Assembly (NCBI RefSeq): GCF_963678635.1
Contig: NC_087065.1
Coordinates: 34,473,679 to 34,533,678 of the forward strand
Direction: 5' to 3'
Length of the DNA: 60,000 nt
DNA from: Symsagittifera roscoffensis
Lineage: Eukaryota; Xenacoelomorpha; Acoela; Convolutidae
The translations under genes and the position numbers were made by a program. Shown piece after piece: positions 36,001-48,000 of the stretch. How positions within the stretch are numbered: position 1 is the stretch's first letter; every line of letters begins with the position of its first letter. Under the pieces are notes generated by a model that was not told the DNA's origin, ran no database searches, and worked only from the letters and a program-made list of their open reading frames with translations.

Positions 36001-39000
36001 TCCCAATTAAATGGGATACTGGATTGGAGTTGGTCTGGGCCAAAAAATTGGAACTCCTAAAAGGTCTGAACGTTCATCCTGATTCAAGACTGCTGGCTGC
36101 TCCATGTGAAATAGTAACCTACACTAACTTAGTAAACTAACTAAAAATTGAAGTTTAATTCAATGATATAGATTGGTTACAAAATCAATAAATATGATAT
36201 GACTGCAATCGTTCAGCAAGCATAAAAGAGTGTCTAAAATTTGTTAGCACACTGTCACGGTTGGGATACCTGTTCCGACCTTGACCCTTTAATTGCGAAT
36301 AACACTTTAACATTCACATAGGTTGTTAATCTAACATAAAGCATGGTGTATGGCAACCGCCACACTTGTAACGGCTCTAAATTATCCAACACCTTACCAG
36401 AAATTGGCCATGAAAAGCTTGAAAAACTGATTATTTTGTGTTTGCAATTGTGTTCAATATTTGAGCAAACAGAGCCAGCTTCTAGCTTACATTTTTTTTC
36501 AGTAACAGCTGCCAAGAATCCTCGATATTGGAGAGATCCTCATTGCACCCAGCCTTCTCAAAATTGTCCTCATATTGAGTCAACTTCAACATGTCTAGCC
36601 ATTGGTAGATATTGTTTAACGGTGGATCTGAGTCCTCCAATCTGGGAACCCTGGGACATTCTTTCACTGCTTTAGAAGTGATGATATCCTGGACTGTGAG
36701 CTGGTCTTTGATTCCCATGTAGTTCAAACTTTCCACTGTTAACACATCTAGACCCTGAAATGTCAATGAAAGCTTCCTCAGTCTCCATAATATACATACT
36801 CTTCAACCACTGGGCGTCATTAAGGAAAAATTTATACAAACAAGGAACAGAACTTTATTGTCTTTCGCTAACATTTCATAAAACTGAAAAACAGCTTAAA
36901 ACTACGTTTAATTTATATATCTAGTTTTACCATTTTTTTAACATACTTAGCAAAATACAACAGGTAAATTTTCTTTCAGTCGACAAAAAATATCTACGAG
37001 GTCTTTTTACTCACAATGAAAGAAATGTCATCATATCCGTTCTCTTTAAACGTCGACTCGAGGTGACTCAAACGGATCTGCAACAGCCATTCTGCAATAG
37101 TTTTGGGCACCATTCCGTCTGAACAGAAGTAAACCAAGCGTAAATATTTGCTGATACATCTCTGCAAACAACTCTATGTAAGTCTTGGCTCTTAGCTTCA
37201 TTCTTACTAGTGCAAGTAACAAACAAAAACTATTAGAGTTTAATGTTGCGAAAGGTAGCTTGTGGTCAAGATAGAAGATCAGTCGACGATGAGAGAAAGA
37301 TGTGAAAGTTTTAACCTATCATGTCTTGTTCGAATTTGTACGCAAACACAGTGGGATCCTCCCCTACTCCAGCCAAATTCATCAGATCCTAAAACAAACA
37401 TGAGAACTTTCAACAATGATGCCCCATTTCTCATTGAATGTTTTTCTCAATGCAGCAAATTCATCAGCCAAGAAATATTGCATCTGATTGTTCTTACAAC
37501 TAAAAAGCTTTTTGAAATTCAACTTTAGAAGCCGAAGTAAAAATGGCTTCACAGCTCTTTGAACTTCAAAAACAAATTACGACTGACAATTTTGTGATAA
37601 AATAACTGAATTTGAGAAAACTGGATCAATAGGTAAAATTTTTATATTTTTATTCCGCTGGGAAATCTGAAAAACAAATTGGAAATAAAAGGAAATCTTT
37701 AAAAGTTCGAAATTGAAGTCGATTACGTTTTTCGTGAACTTCGTAATCGGAGAGCGCAACTTTCTTCCACGAAGGTGAAGCTGAGCTTCGCACCATTTGC
37801 GATACAACTAGATCTATCAAAATGAATGAATATAGTTGTGAAAAAAAAACATGCCCAAACAAAAGAATGCAAAATCAGCATCGGAAGCCAAAATATCTGA
37901 GCAGCTCTTCAAGCCGAAGACAAAACGAATTAAAAATTTCTACGTCCCATTTCCCCTGATAACACAGACAGGCTAAAAAAAACGATATAAAACAAGCCGA
38001 AACCAAATAAGCCAAAAAAAATAGAAATTTCTTTTTTAGAGACCATTTATCCACGTGATAAACGACCAACATACGAGCTGTATAGCTCATCACGGCGAAC
38101 CACTGTTGTAACCCTGCTTAAGAACTACATGCAGTTTTTTATGGTTATTTTCTGGGCTGGATAATTTTGCCTCAACCTCAAGCAACGAGCACGGATCATG
38201 GCGGGCCTCGAACACCGACCTTTCGATTGAGAGGCGGAGACGTAACCACTTCATCATCTCTCCCCAATTTCAGCAAACCGAGTGGTAAAAGTGCAATCAA
38301 CTTAATAAGAGTGGAGGGGAACGTAAAATGAACCGATCCAAAATTAGGTCACAGCCGATAAAAAATAGGCCGAAATAATTGGGGTCGAATAAAGTTTTTA
38401 TGCCAAAATAATTAAAAAAGGAAATAATTAGTCAAAGCAAATAAAATTACAGTAAATTAAACCCTAGAATAACCATTAAAAACATGCGCGCAGCAAAAAA
38501 AAATCGATTACAAGATGTGGCATCCAAGTGGACAAAAGATGAGCAGACAAATAATTGGCAGACAATTCTATTTGAAACATAATATTTCCATTTTAAAAAA
38601 AACTTTCCTGGTCAGATTTGAACCAAGGAACTTTGCCTGCCAGACGTATTCGATACCTCCAAACAAGCTAAAAGGGTCAGGAATGCTACAAAACTTGAAT
38701 TGATTATGAAACAAAGTACCACCAGAGATGAGTCCAGATGAGACAAGTCCTGTGAACAAATAGATTTACGGGAAAAAGTCTAGTAACCGATTGCAATACC
38801 ATTGCTTATCGCAAGGGTAATTACCTTTAAGCAAACGAAATTGAATTGAGCTCAAATAATGCAGTTATACATAGAAGCATTCATAAATGCATTAATAGGA
38901 TGAATGCATTTCTGTAAAACATTAGATCATTTTAAGCCTTTTCAAAAAAATCACCACGACCTATATATGAATCTGAATTACGTTCATTGACGCTTCATGC

Positions 39001-42000
39001 GTTTATTGAGCTCCGCCTCTACGCAAAAAAACCTAGAAAACAATTAAACCAAAAAAATGTTCATAAAAACAGATAGAAATTTATTCAAAAGAAATTCCGC
39101 AGCGCTCATCAACCCAATTTTCTTGAGATGACAAATATACGCTAAAAAAGCACGACGCTCAAAAAGTAGCAAAGATGATTTCGAATAAGGTTACCGTTGA
39201 AGAAAGAATTATAAAAGCTAAAGAAATGAAGAAAAAGAAATTTTAGGTTTTTTAAAGAGGGTCCATGATTTTAAGAATGTCTTGTTGAACTCAAAATTGA
39301 AACCGGAATTTTTTAGGATTAAAAATATTGTGTAATTAGCCGACACCCATAAACCTGAAAAATAACAAAAAAAGTTTTGGCAAAAACTTAAATTGGATGA
39401 AAACTGCATGTGTCGCGAGCGACTATGTAAGGTCCTTGAATGATATTTCTGTAATGTACGCAAGGTGGTATACGCAATTCAGAACCAGAACAACAGAGCG
39501 AATTTCGATAACCATGAAGCAGAAAAATCATGAGCTAAAAATAAACATAGCCAACAGATAGTTGGAAAAAGTCATGATCTCAAGGAAACAAAATTAAATT
39601 AAATAGTTTTTTTTTTCAAATAAAAAATCAAAACTTTCGAAAACCTAAGAAAAATAAAAACCCTTAAAAGTTCTTTCAATTTCTAGAACAATTTATGATT
39701 GACACTTTTTTGATAAAATTAACCCAACCTAAGAAAACCAGATTATTAGGCAGTTTTATTTTATTGGGAAATTTGAAAGTTGAACTCCCTTTTAGAAATT
39801 AGAAGTCGATCACGTTTTTTGACCTTGACACTTCTTCTGCTTGATAGTGGAGTTTGCCCCTCAACAAAGGCAGTAAACTGAATTAATAAAATTTCAATAT
39901 TCAAACCGTGAAAAATCAATTTTTTAGCGTAACAATTTTAAACTTTTCGTGAAAGACCTATATAAGAGCATTCACTATGCTCATGGGTTCATGGCTCTTA
40001 ATGGGTTCATGACGAAATCATGACCTCAATGCGTTAATTCACTTCATGCAGTAATGGGCAGTTCCATCAATCTACTCTTCTTAACCTAACTTTCGTGACT
40101 TTTCACCCAAGTTTCGCCAAAATATTTATCATAAATATACGTACCTTGTCCCAATCAGTGCTGTTATTTGTAGAGATCCGGCCATGTGGGCCAGAACTGG
40201 GCAGCTCTGAAAAGATAAGGCGATCAGGTAACCGAACATGAGGCCCCATTTACAGCCTAACATCAATGTTTGCGGTTAAACTGCAAAAATAAGTAATTTA
40301 TGTTTGGAAATATTCTTGTTTGAGGAGTTAGATGATTTGGTGACCGAAAAGAAGTAATGAACCGCCCCAGGATACAAATTAAGTGATTGTGGGAGTTGAC
40401 GAACTTAAAATATTGGACAGTTCTAACTTCCAAACTTCACAGCAAGGATCTCACAAAACCATGGAGACTACTCATAACATTATAACTAAAGCAAAGAACT
40501 TAAACTCCAGGCAGACACATTTGAAGCTATTTTCAAGTGGGCTTTTGAAGGTTAACTTTCAAGCAATAAAATCTTTCAAATAGCTAGAGGTTGAAAATCT
40601 GTCGTTTAATTTGATTTGTATGAAGATTATCTGCAGAAAAGATCACTGTTAAAAGGAGAATTGACCGTTATTCGTGAAATAACTCAAATCAATAACAATT
40701 TACAGTCCCTAGTCAATAAGTAAAGATACGTTTCAATGACCCAACCCAGGATTAGAACTCAAACTTGTTATCGAATTTATTAATCAACTGAACCAAACTG
40801 ATTTACAAAATGCAAATAGCCGCTTATAATATTGATTACACTTATGAGCTTCTATGACAAAAAGAGAATAATTTTATTAACACGAATCGGTCATTCATTC
40901 TCAAGTTTACAATTGAGCGGATGTTCGGAGCAAAGTTCATTTCCCAGATCCCCAACACTTACTCTGCCATATACTATAATAAATGACAGGGTCAATGAAC
41001 TACCTCCCAAGGATTTACCGGAAATGGCTTTAGGGTTGCCGAATTTGCAAATTAGTTGCTAGTTGCATGTATGGATGCGAACAAGATGGCCACTGCTGTT
41101 AGATCACGTCTACACGAACTTGAAAAGAACTAAGAGACGAAACGGTTATGACGCCAATATTTAACGAGGCGCAGAGATAATTCAGCCACAGACAATTCAG
41201 CCGATTTAAAAAACAGACAATTCAGCCAAAAAATTCCGACAATTCGGCCAATTTAGATTAAAGAGACTAGATAAAAGTAAAATTTAAAACTTTTCTAATT
41301 TGATTAGAGTCAGAAGGCTTTCAACACTTTAACAAAAAAAATGTGAAACATCAAATAACAAATTTCAAAGATCAAAACAAACTTGCTATGCATAAAGTTT
41401 TAAGATATATGTACATTGCAGGTACAAAGTTTTAAATACTTCTGTATATGGTCTCGATTGTAGTTTTTTTTTGCGTTTTGAACGAGTTTCTCATTGGCGA
41501 TTGAATACTTGGGCCTCGGTTTTCTAATAATATCACCGGAAATCGGCTCTTTTTCCTTTTCCCCCCACCTCACATAAACATGAATTTTATAGTCTAACGA
41601 GTGGTTTTACAAGGTTAATTACGAAGACCAAATATATATTTTATGGCCTAATCAGTCTGCATGTCAATTTTCATGACAATCGGACAAAGTGAACAGTAAT
41701 TTCAAATTGAAACATTTGCAGGTGGGGGGGGGGAAGGAAAAAGAGCCCGGAAATCAGTCTCTCTACATTTATTTCGGCATTTTTTTGCTCATCTTTGAAA
41801 CGTGTGATCAGCTTGGGGAGGGCGGGGTGCTTTGTTGACACGAATTTATTCAAGCTGGCATCCCATGCCTCCAATGCATTGTTCGTACGAGTTTCACCGT
41901 TGAGCACCCGATTGAAAACGTTCCAATAGATTGATTCCAACGATTGAGTAACTCGGTATTGTAGGCGCTGCATAAAGAGGCAGGTCAATTTGGGCGTTGA

Positions 42001-45000
42001 AGACAACCTTTCGGGGAGCGCTACCAGTGTTTGCGGCTTTTTCTCGAACTTCGTTAGCAAACTTCTTAGCTTGAAATTTTGAGGGGCTCGGTAAATGAGT
42101 ATGCTTTTTTCCGCGTTCAGATGTTACGAATTCCGTCTTACGTCAATTTTTGCTAAAATTGAAAGATTTAGAATGATTCAGATAATAATCAGCCAGTTGT
42201 TCAAGCTAGTTACCAATGAAGATTAATCAAGGTTAATTGTGTAAATGGACAATCTAACTGCAAAAAGTAGGCGTTAAACGCGGTACTGGTTCCAAGTTGG
42301 ACAATATTTTAATCGCAACTAGCGTATAACGCACCTCCGGTACTCATAATAAACCGCATATATTGGAAAAAAGATCTGCATTCTTTGAATGTACTCTGAC
42401 AGCACCCAATTACAAGTTTCGTAATTACAAAATTTGCAAAGTTTTTTTATTCATCTTTTTTTATACAAATTTTGAAGATAAAGAAGTTTTATATAAAATC
42501 TTCAAAAAACTTAAAATGAACTGAGAAATGCCACATCTGGGAAACTAAAAGCAATTGAGCAGTCGCATTTGGACGCAAAATTTGCAACTTCTGAGAGTAC
42601 TCTTATAGTACCCAACTACAACGTTGGGAAATTCAAACTTTGAGATTTTTCACCTAGTTTTCTAAAAAACGTATTTTTTGAGAACCCGAAAAAATTTCAC
42701 ATCTCAAAAACTACCAAGATTTCACAAGTCTTAATTAATAGCAATATTCGCAATCTTTGAAAGTACTATGACAGCACACAACTACAGGGTTGGGAATTTC
42801 ACTTTAGTGAATTATTTTGTAATTTGAGTTTTCTGAAAATTTCCAAAAATCACAAAAATCGTCTTATTTCTTAAGCTAAAAAAATTTGGGCATTCTTGAT
42901 TGGAGGCCAAATTTGCAACCCCTGAGATTACTCTGACTGCCCCCAACTACAGGTTAAGAATTTCAAACTTTCGAAAAAAAATTATTTACTTTTTATGTAA
43001 TTTTTTTTGAAAAAATCACAGGAACGTCTTATCTGGAAAACTGCAAGGTTTGAGCAGTCATATTTGGAGGCAAAATTCTCAACTTCTGAGAGTACCCTTA
43101 CAATGCTTCACTACAGAGAAGGTAATCTCAAGTTAAGTGAAATTTTTTATATCTAAGATCTCTGTAAAATTTTGAGAAAAAAACGTCATATCTCGAAAAC
43201 CAAAGACTTGAGCAGCCGTAATCAGAGGCAATATTTGCACCTCTTGAGAGTACCCTCACAATATCTAACAACAGGATTGAGATCTTCAACGTCAAATTTT
43301 TTAAATCAAAGTTTTTGAAAAAATCATAAAAAACGTCATCTCAGAAACTACAAAGATTTGAGAATTGAGATTTCGAGGCAAGATTCACAACCCCTGAGTG
43401 TACCCTGACAGCACCCAACTACAGGGTGAGAATTTCAAACTTTGAGAATTTTCTGAAAATTAAATTTTCTGAAAAATTTATGAAAAATCTCGAAAATTGC
43501 CTTTCTCTAAAACTAAAAGGATTTGGTTATTCGTATATGGAGGCCGGAATCGCAAAATCTGGGAAAACTCTGACAACATCCCACTACTAGGTTGCTAATT
43601 TCAAACTTGATGAAATAAACACTGAATTTAAACTGGAAAATAGAAAATAAAACCTTAACCATAGCAATATACGATATAGCTTAAACGTGAAAAAATTCTT
43701 TAATGAACATGCAAAAATAGTACGTTGAAAAAACCTAAGCGTGGCGAGATAGTGAAGCCCGAATTTGAATATATAATAGATAGATGAAAGTTAAAAAATT
43801 AGGAGACGGGTAGACAGACATAATCAAATTAATTAAAAAGCAGGTATACAGACAGACAGGCTTAATTTGGCCTCGCAAAAAAATAACTGAAAGGTAATGA
43901 CCTTGTCGAAAACTATTTGAAAAATTTTCTTAAGCATTGCAATATATGATAGAGCTTAAACATAAAAAACTCTTTCGTTAAACATGCAAAACTATTATGC
44001 TTCAACATGGGAGACAGCAGTCACTCGCATTAAAATATAGTACAGACTAGTTTATCTTTTAAAGAAGTTTAAGTTTCTAATTGGTTTCAACCAACTACCC
44101 AAATTACCTGATAGGCGGATCCACCCTCCCCCGCCTAAGGCATGATAAGATTATCAGCGTAACTGTGTGTACTATTCTAAATTTGGAAACATTATGAGTT
44201 GCATAAAGTTTTATTATGTTTAGGTACTTTTGTTTCTGTTAATTTTATTTGTTTTGTGCATTTGAAAGGAATTAATTGTAAGTCGTCTAATGAAATCTTT
44301 GATGTTCTACCACATGTGAAAAGTTTTTGCGCGCACGCTTTAAAACTGTCTGAATTGTCTTTGGCCGAATCGTCTCACTCATTTTGACTGAATTTGAAAT
44401 TGGCGAATTGTTCAACTTCAATAAAATAAAGACCGACTGCTGAATCGAGACCAAACAGAGACTACTCTAATAAGACCGAGTCGTCACCCTGAATGCGTGT
44501 CAACTTATTGCACAAGTAATCAAAAACATTATTGTTCCGACTTCCGATACAAAAGTAACGGAATATTTGTGCTCGGGGTGGGTTTTTTTCAGAGAAATTT
44601 CGACTTTTTAACTAGCCATTTTTTGACGGATTTTCTTTATATCATTCGAAAGGTATTGTTATCCTGAGCTCAAATTTGAAAAATTATTTTACCTGTGATT
44701 ATTTTTCGTAAAGTTATGGGGGTTTAAAGATTGCCATTTTGGCCAATTTGGGGCAATTACGCGCTATATATTTCGCGCTAATAACGCGTAAGCGGAGATT
44801 TAATTCATGTTGGAAATCGTTCCAAATTGGTTGAAAGAAGCTTGTTTGCCATAATTGATTTGTTACAAGGAGCGGAATCTATCCTTTTGTACTTTATATG
44901 GCGTGTGGGTGGCTGATTTTCATAAAAAATTTCAAATTTTAGAGAAAAAAAATTTCATTTTGTTTTACTACGTTTCACTTTTTAATGTTATTACTGCTCC

Positions 45001-48000
45001 ATAAACCTTAGAAGGCAGTCTGAACATTCAGGGCTTCGCATTGATACGAGCAGTTTTGTTTAATATCTTTTACACACCTAAATTTTCTTTCTCATTCAAA
45101 TCATCTGTGTCCTTCGTTGCATTTGGTTCATCCCCACTTTCTTCGCCCTAAAATACTCCTAGTCTAATAGATGAACACGTTTTCTATGTTTTGACTGAAA
45201 TCAATCTAATGAAAAACAGTTTTGCATGACATCGTAATCGTTTTCAATCAAAAAATAAACAACCCAAAACTTTGCCGGTCAATAAAATAACCTGATGTTG
45301 CATGCGTTGCCCTGGTTCGAAAGCAAAGTTGAAGAAAGCGGCCTGGTGATGCTCCTCTCCACTGCTGCTTGTGGAGGCAGCAGAGAGTCGTGTCTGGTCT
45401 GTGTTGATCTCCACTTGCTCAGTGGTGAAGTAGAGATGGGACTTCAGCAGGGGTCTCACTTCTACCTTGTTCTTCCGCAGATTCAGCAAAATATAACCAT
45501 AGCCCCCTTCTGCGTCTGGGTTCACCTACAGCCAAGCATAATGAAATGAAATCGAGATTTAAATAAATATTCAGAAAACTTACAAAAACCTCATTTTTTT
45601 TTCCAATTTCTTCGTATAGAATGATAGCCATTTAAAAACTGTTTGACAGATCTGTTATCTATAAATGCAATGTAAAAATTTAAACAATCGATAAGAAGAG
45701 AGTTCAAGTAAGCTGTTTATCATGAGACACGTTTTTCTAGAGCTGCTTAATTGTCAATAAGCGCAGTGATTCTTCAAACTTCCGGTCCATTGTAATGAAA
45801 TTGATTATTTCAGATTTAATTTTTGAAACTTTCATTTGTCGAAATTGCGGAGAAAAAAGTGCAAAAAAAAAAGAAAGTCAATAAAAATAATAATAATAAA
45901 AAAAATCACACGACCTAAATATATGATGAGTCACTTCGTGCATTAACTTTCAATAATAGTGCTCTAGAATATTAATTGAAAGCTTAGCTACTCTTTTTAC
46001 CTTGGGTGACCAATATATTCGACAACTCAAAAATTTACATGAAAGCACAAGTAATCGCCAGCGGAGTTAGTGGGGGGGGGGGGGGGGGGGGGGGGGGGGT
46101 GGCTTTGACTTTCCCTCAGGAATTCGACCCCCTGTCGAACCAAAGGGTCCCCCCTTTGTACTATTTTCAGACATCCATTTTTGGTGACATGCCCTAAAAT
46201 TTTCAAAAAGCCCCTTTTTGTCGCCAATATTTAATACTTTTGAGTGGAGCGCGCGCCGAAAATTTTTTTTTGCTCAAAATTTCCCTATAAGTACCTACAA
46301 ACGCCTGTTTTGGACCGTTTTTTTTTTCAAAATTTTGCCTGCGGCGCAGCAAATTTGGTAAAAATGAGGCCTTTACAGTGATTTAGGAGAGCTCTCAGAA
46401 AGTCTATTTGGTCGACCTAAAAAAAGTCGACAAATTTTTCGAAATATTTTGAAAACCCGCACCCCCCCCCGCCCTGGAAAAAATCCTAGATCCACCCCTG
46501 CACGTAATGAGAAAACGCCTCTCAAATTAGAGCAATATTAGGCTCTTATACCGCTCCCCTCTGCAGTTTTTATATTATTTAATTTTGATCAACAGTCATA
46601 AAATTTGTGCTGAAAACTAATTGCATTATTATTAGAAACACGATTTGCCCCCTCATACAACACCGTAAAGTCAATGATTACACAGTAAAATTACTCTTCA
46701 TATCTGGTGGAGGAAGCGGTAGAAGCCTTTTTGAAGGCGGAAGCCAGCTGATTTCAGTTCAACCAATGATTTCAACTCGATATTCACACTCACTTGCTTT
46801 CCCATGGCAACTGATGTCAGTCTCTCGGCTGGTGCCTTTGATTTTCCGATCTTTATTGCGCCTACCTCATTCTCAAATTCCTCGTCTTCCTCTTCATTAT
46901 TCAACTCATCGAGTGATTCCATCTGGCTGGGTTCCGAATTGACCACTGTGCAACCTTTGTCGGTTTCGATAGATTCCTCTTCCACTGGAGTCTCCTTTTG
47001 GTCTCCGCAAGTAATCTCTGCGTTTGCTAACTCATCTCCCAGGTCGGCTGTTTCAATATTTTCCATTAATTCTGACTGCCTCAAAGTCGAAATGTTCACA
47101 TCGTTGTCACCTTGCTTTGTTTTCTCACAGGAATCTTCCTTCGAACCCTCAGAAAGGTTATTTTGAGTGTCGACTTCAGCTTCTGCGCTGAACTTTGTTT
47201 GTTGCTCATCAGTTTTCTCTCCGGGTTTGAATCCTTTCAACCCATTTATATCGTCAATGTGATCACTAGCTTCAACTTTGTCTCCATCAACGCTTAAAGA
47301 CATCGGCTGATGTTCCTCAACTAGGGCTCCAGAGTTATCTGATTCGTCAGTTGATTCACCGCCTTTCATTCCAACATCTGCTTTTTGCAGACTGACTTCC
47401 GAGTTCTCTTTGACCGCTTCTGTTCTTCCATGTCTATCCGGATCTAAGCCGCATTCGATTGTCAGACTAGGGTACAATTTTCGTCCTTGGTAGCTTTCAT
47501 CATTGCTTTGCTCCTTGAAAGCATTGATTGTACACTTGATCTTGTCATTCAATTTGTCGCATGGAGAGGCGTTTTCGCCCCACAAGATATCATCGACCGA
47601 AAATCCATAGCGATCTTTGACATCAGTCCTCGCTCCTAGGCAGAGAAAATGCACATTAAAAAAAAATAAAACATAGCCAATAGACAATTAAAAAAGTCAA
47701 GGAACGCGAATTCGAAGAGAACCAATAAATGGCTTTCAAGCTGTTTGAATTTCGATAAAAATTTATGCTTGACAATTTTCTGATAAAGTTTTTATTTCGG
47801 TAAAGTTTTTATTTCGCTGGGAAATCTGGCAAATAAATCGATTACGTTTTTCGTGACTTTTACGTTTTCGCTGTTCGATAAGGGAATTTGCTTTGTTTTC
47901 ACGCAAGTAAATGAACTAAACTTGACAAGAAATCAAAAATCGAACCGCGAAAAAGTACATGAGCCTAAACAAATTTTCTTGAAAAACAATCATTATCACG

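Noticed and set aside
42330-43620. CRISPR-like array
   Set aside because: Units are diverged along their whole length with no conserved-repeat/unique-spacer alternation, and the genome is eukaryotic.
46027-46227. Proline- or glycine-run ORFs on both strands
   Set aside because: Translation of the G28 run in an hAT-like element, not a gene.
46607-47297. Plus-strand ORFs of 111, 120 and 61 aa
   Set aside because: Antisense shadows of the large acidic ANKS1 exon 8, where Asp/Glu/Ser codons leave the opposite strand open.
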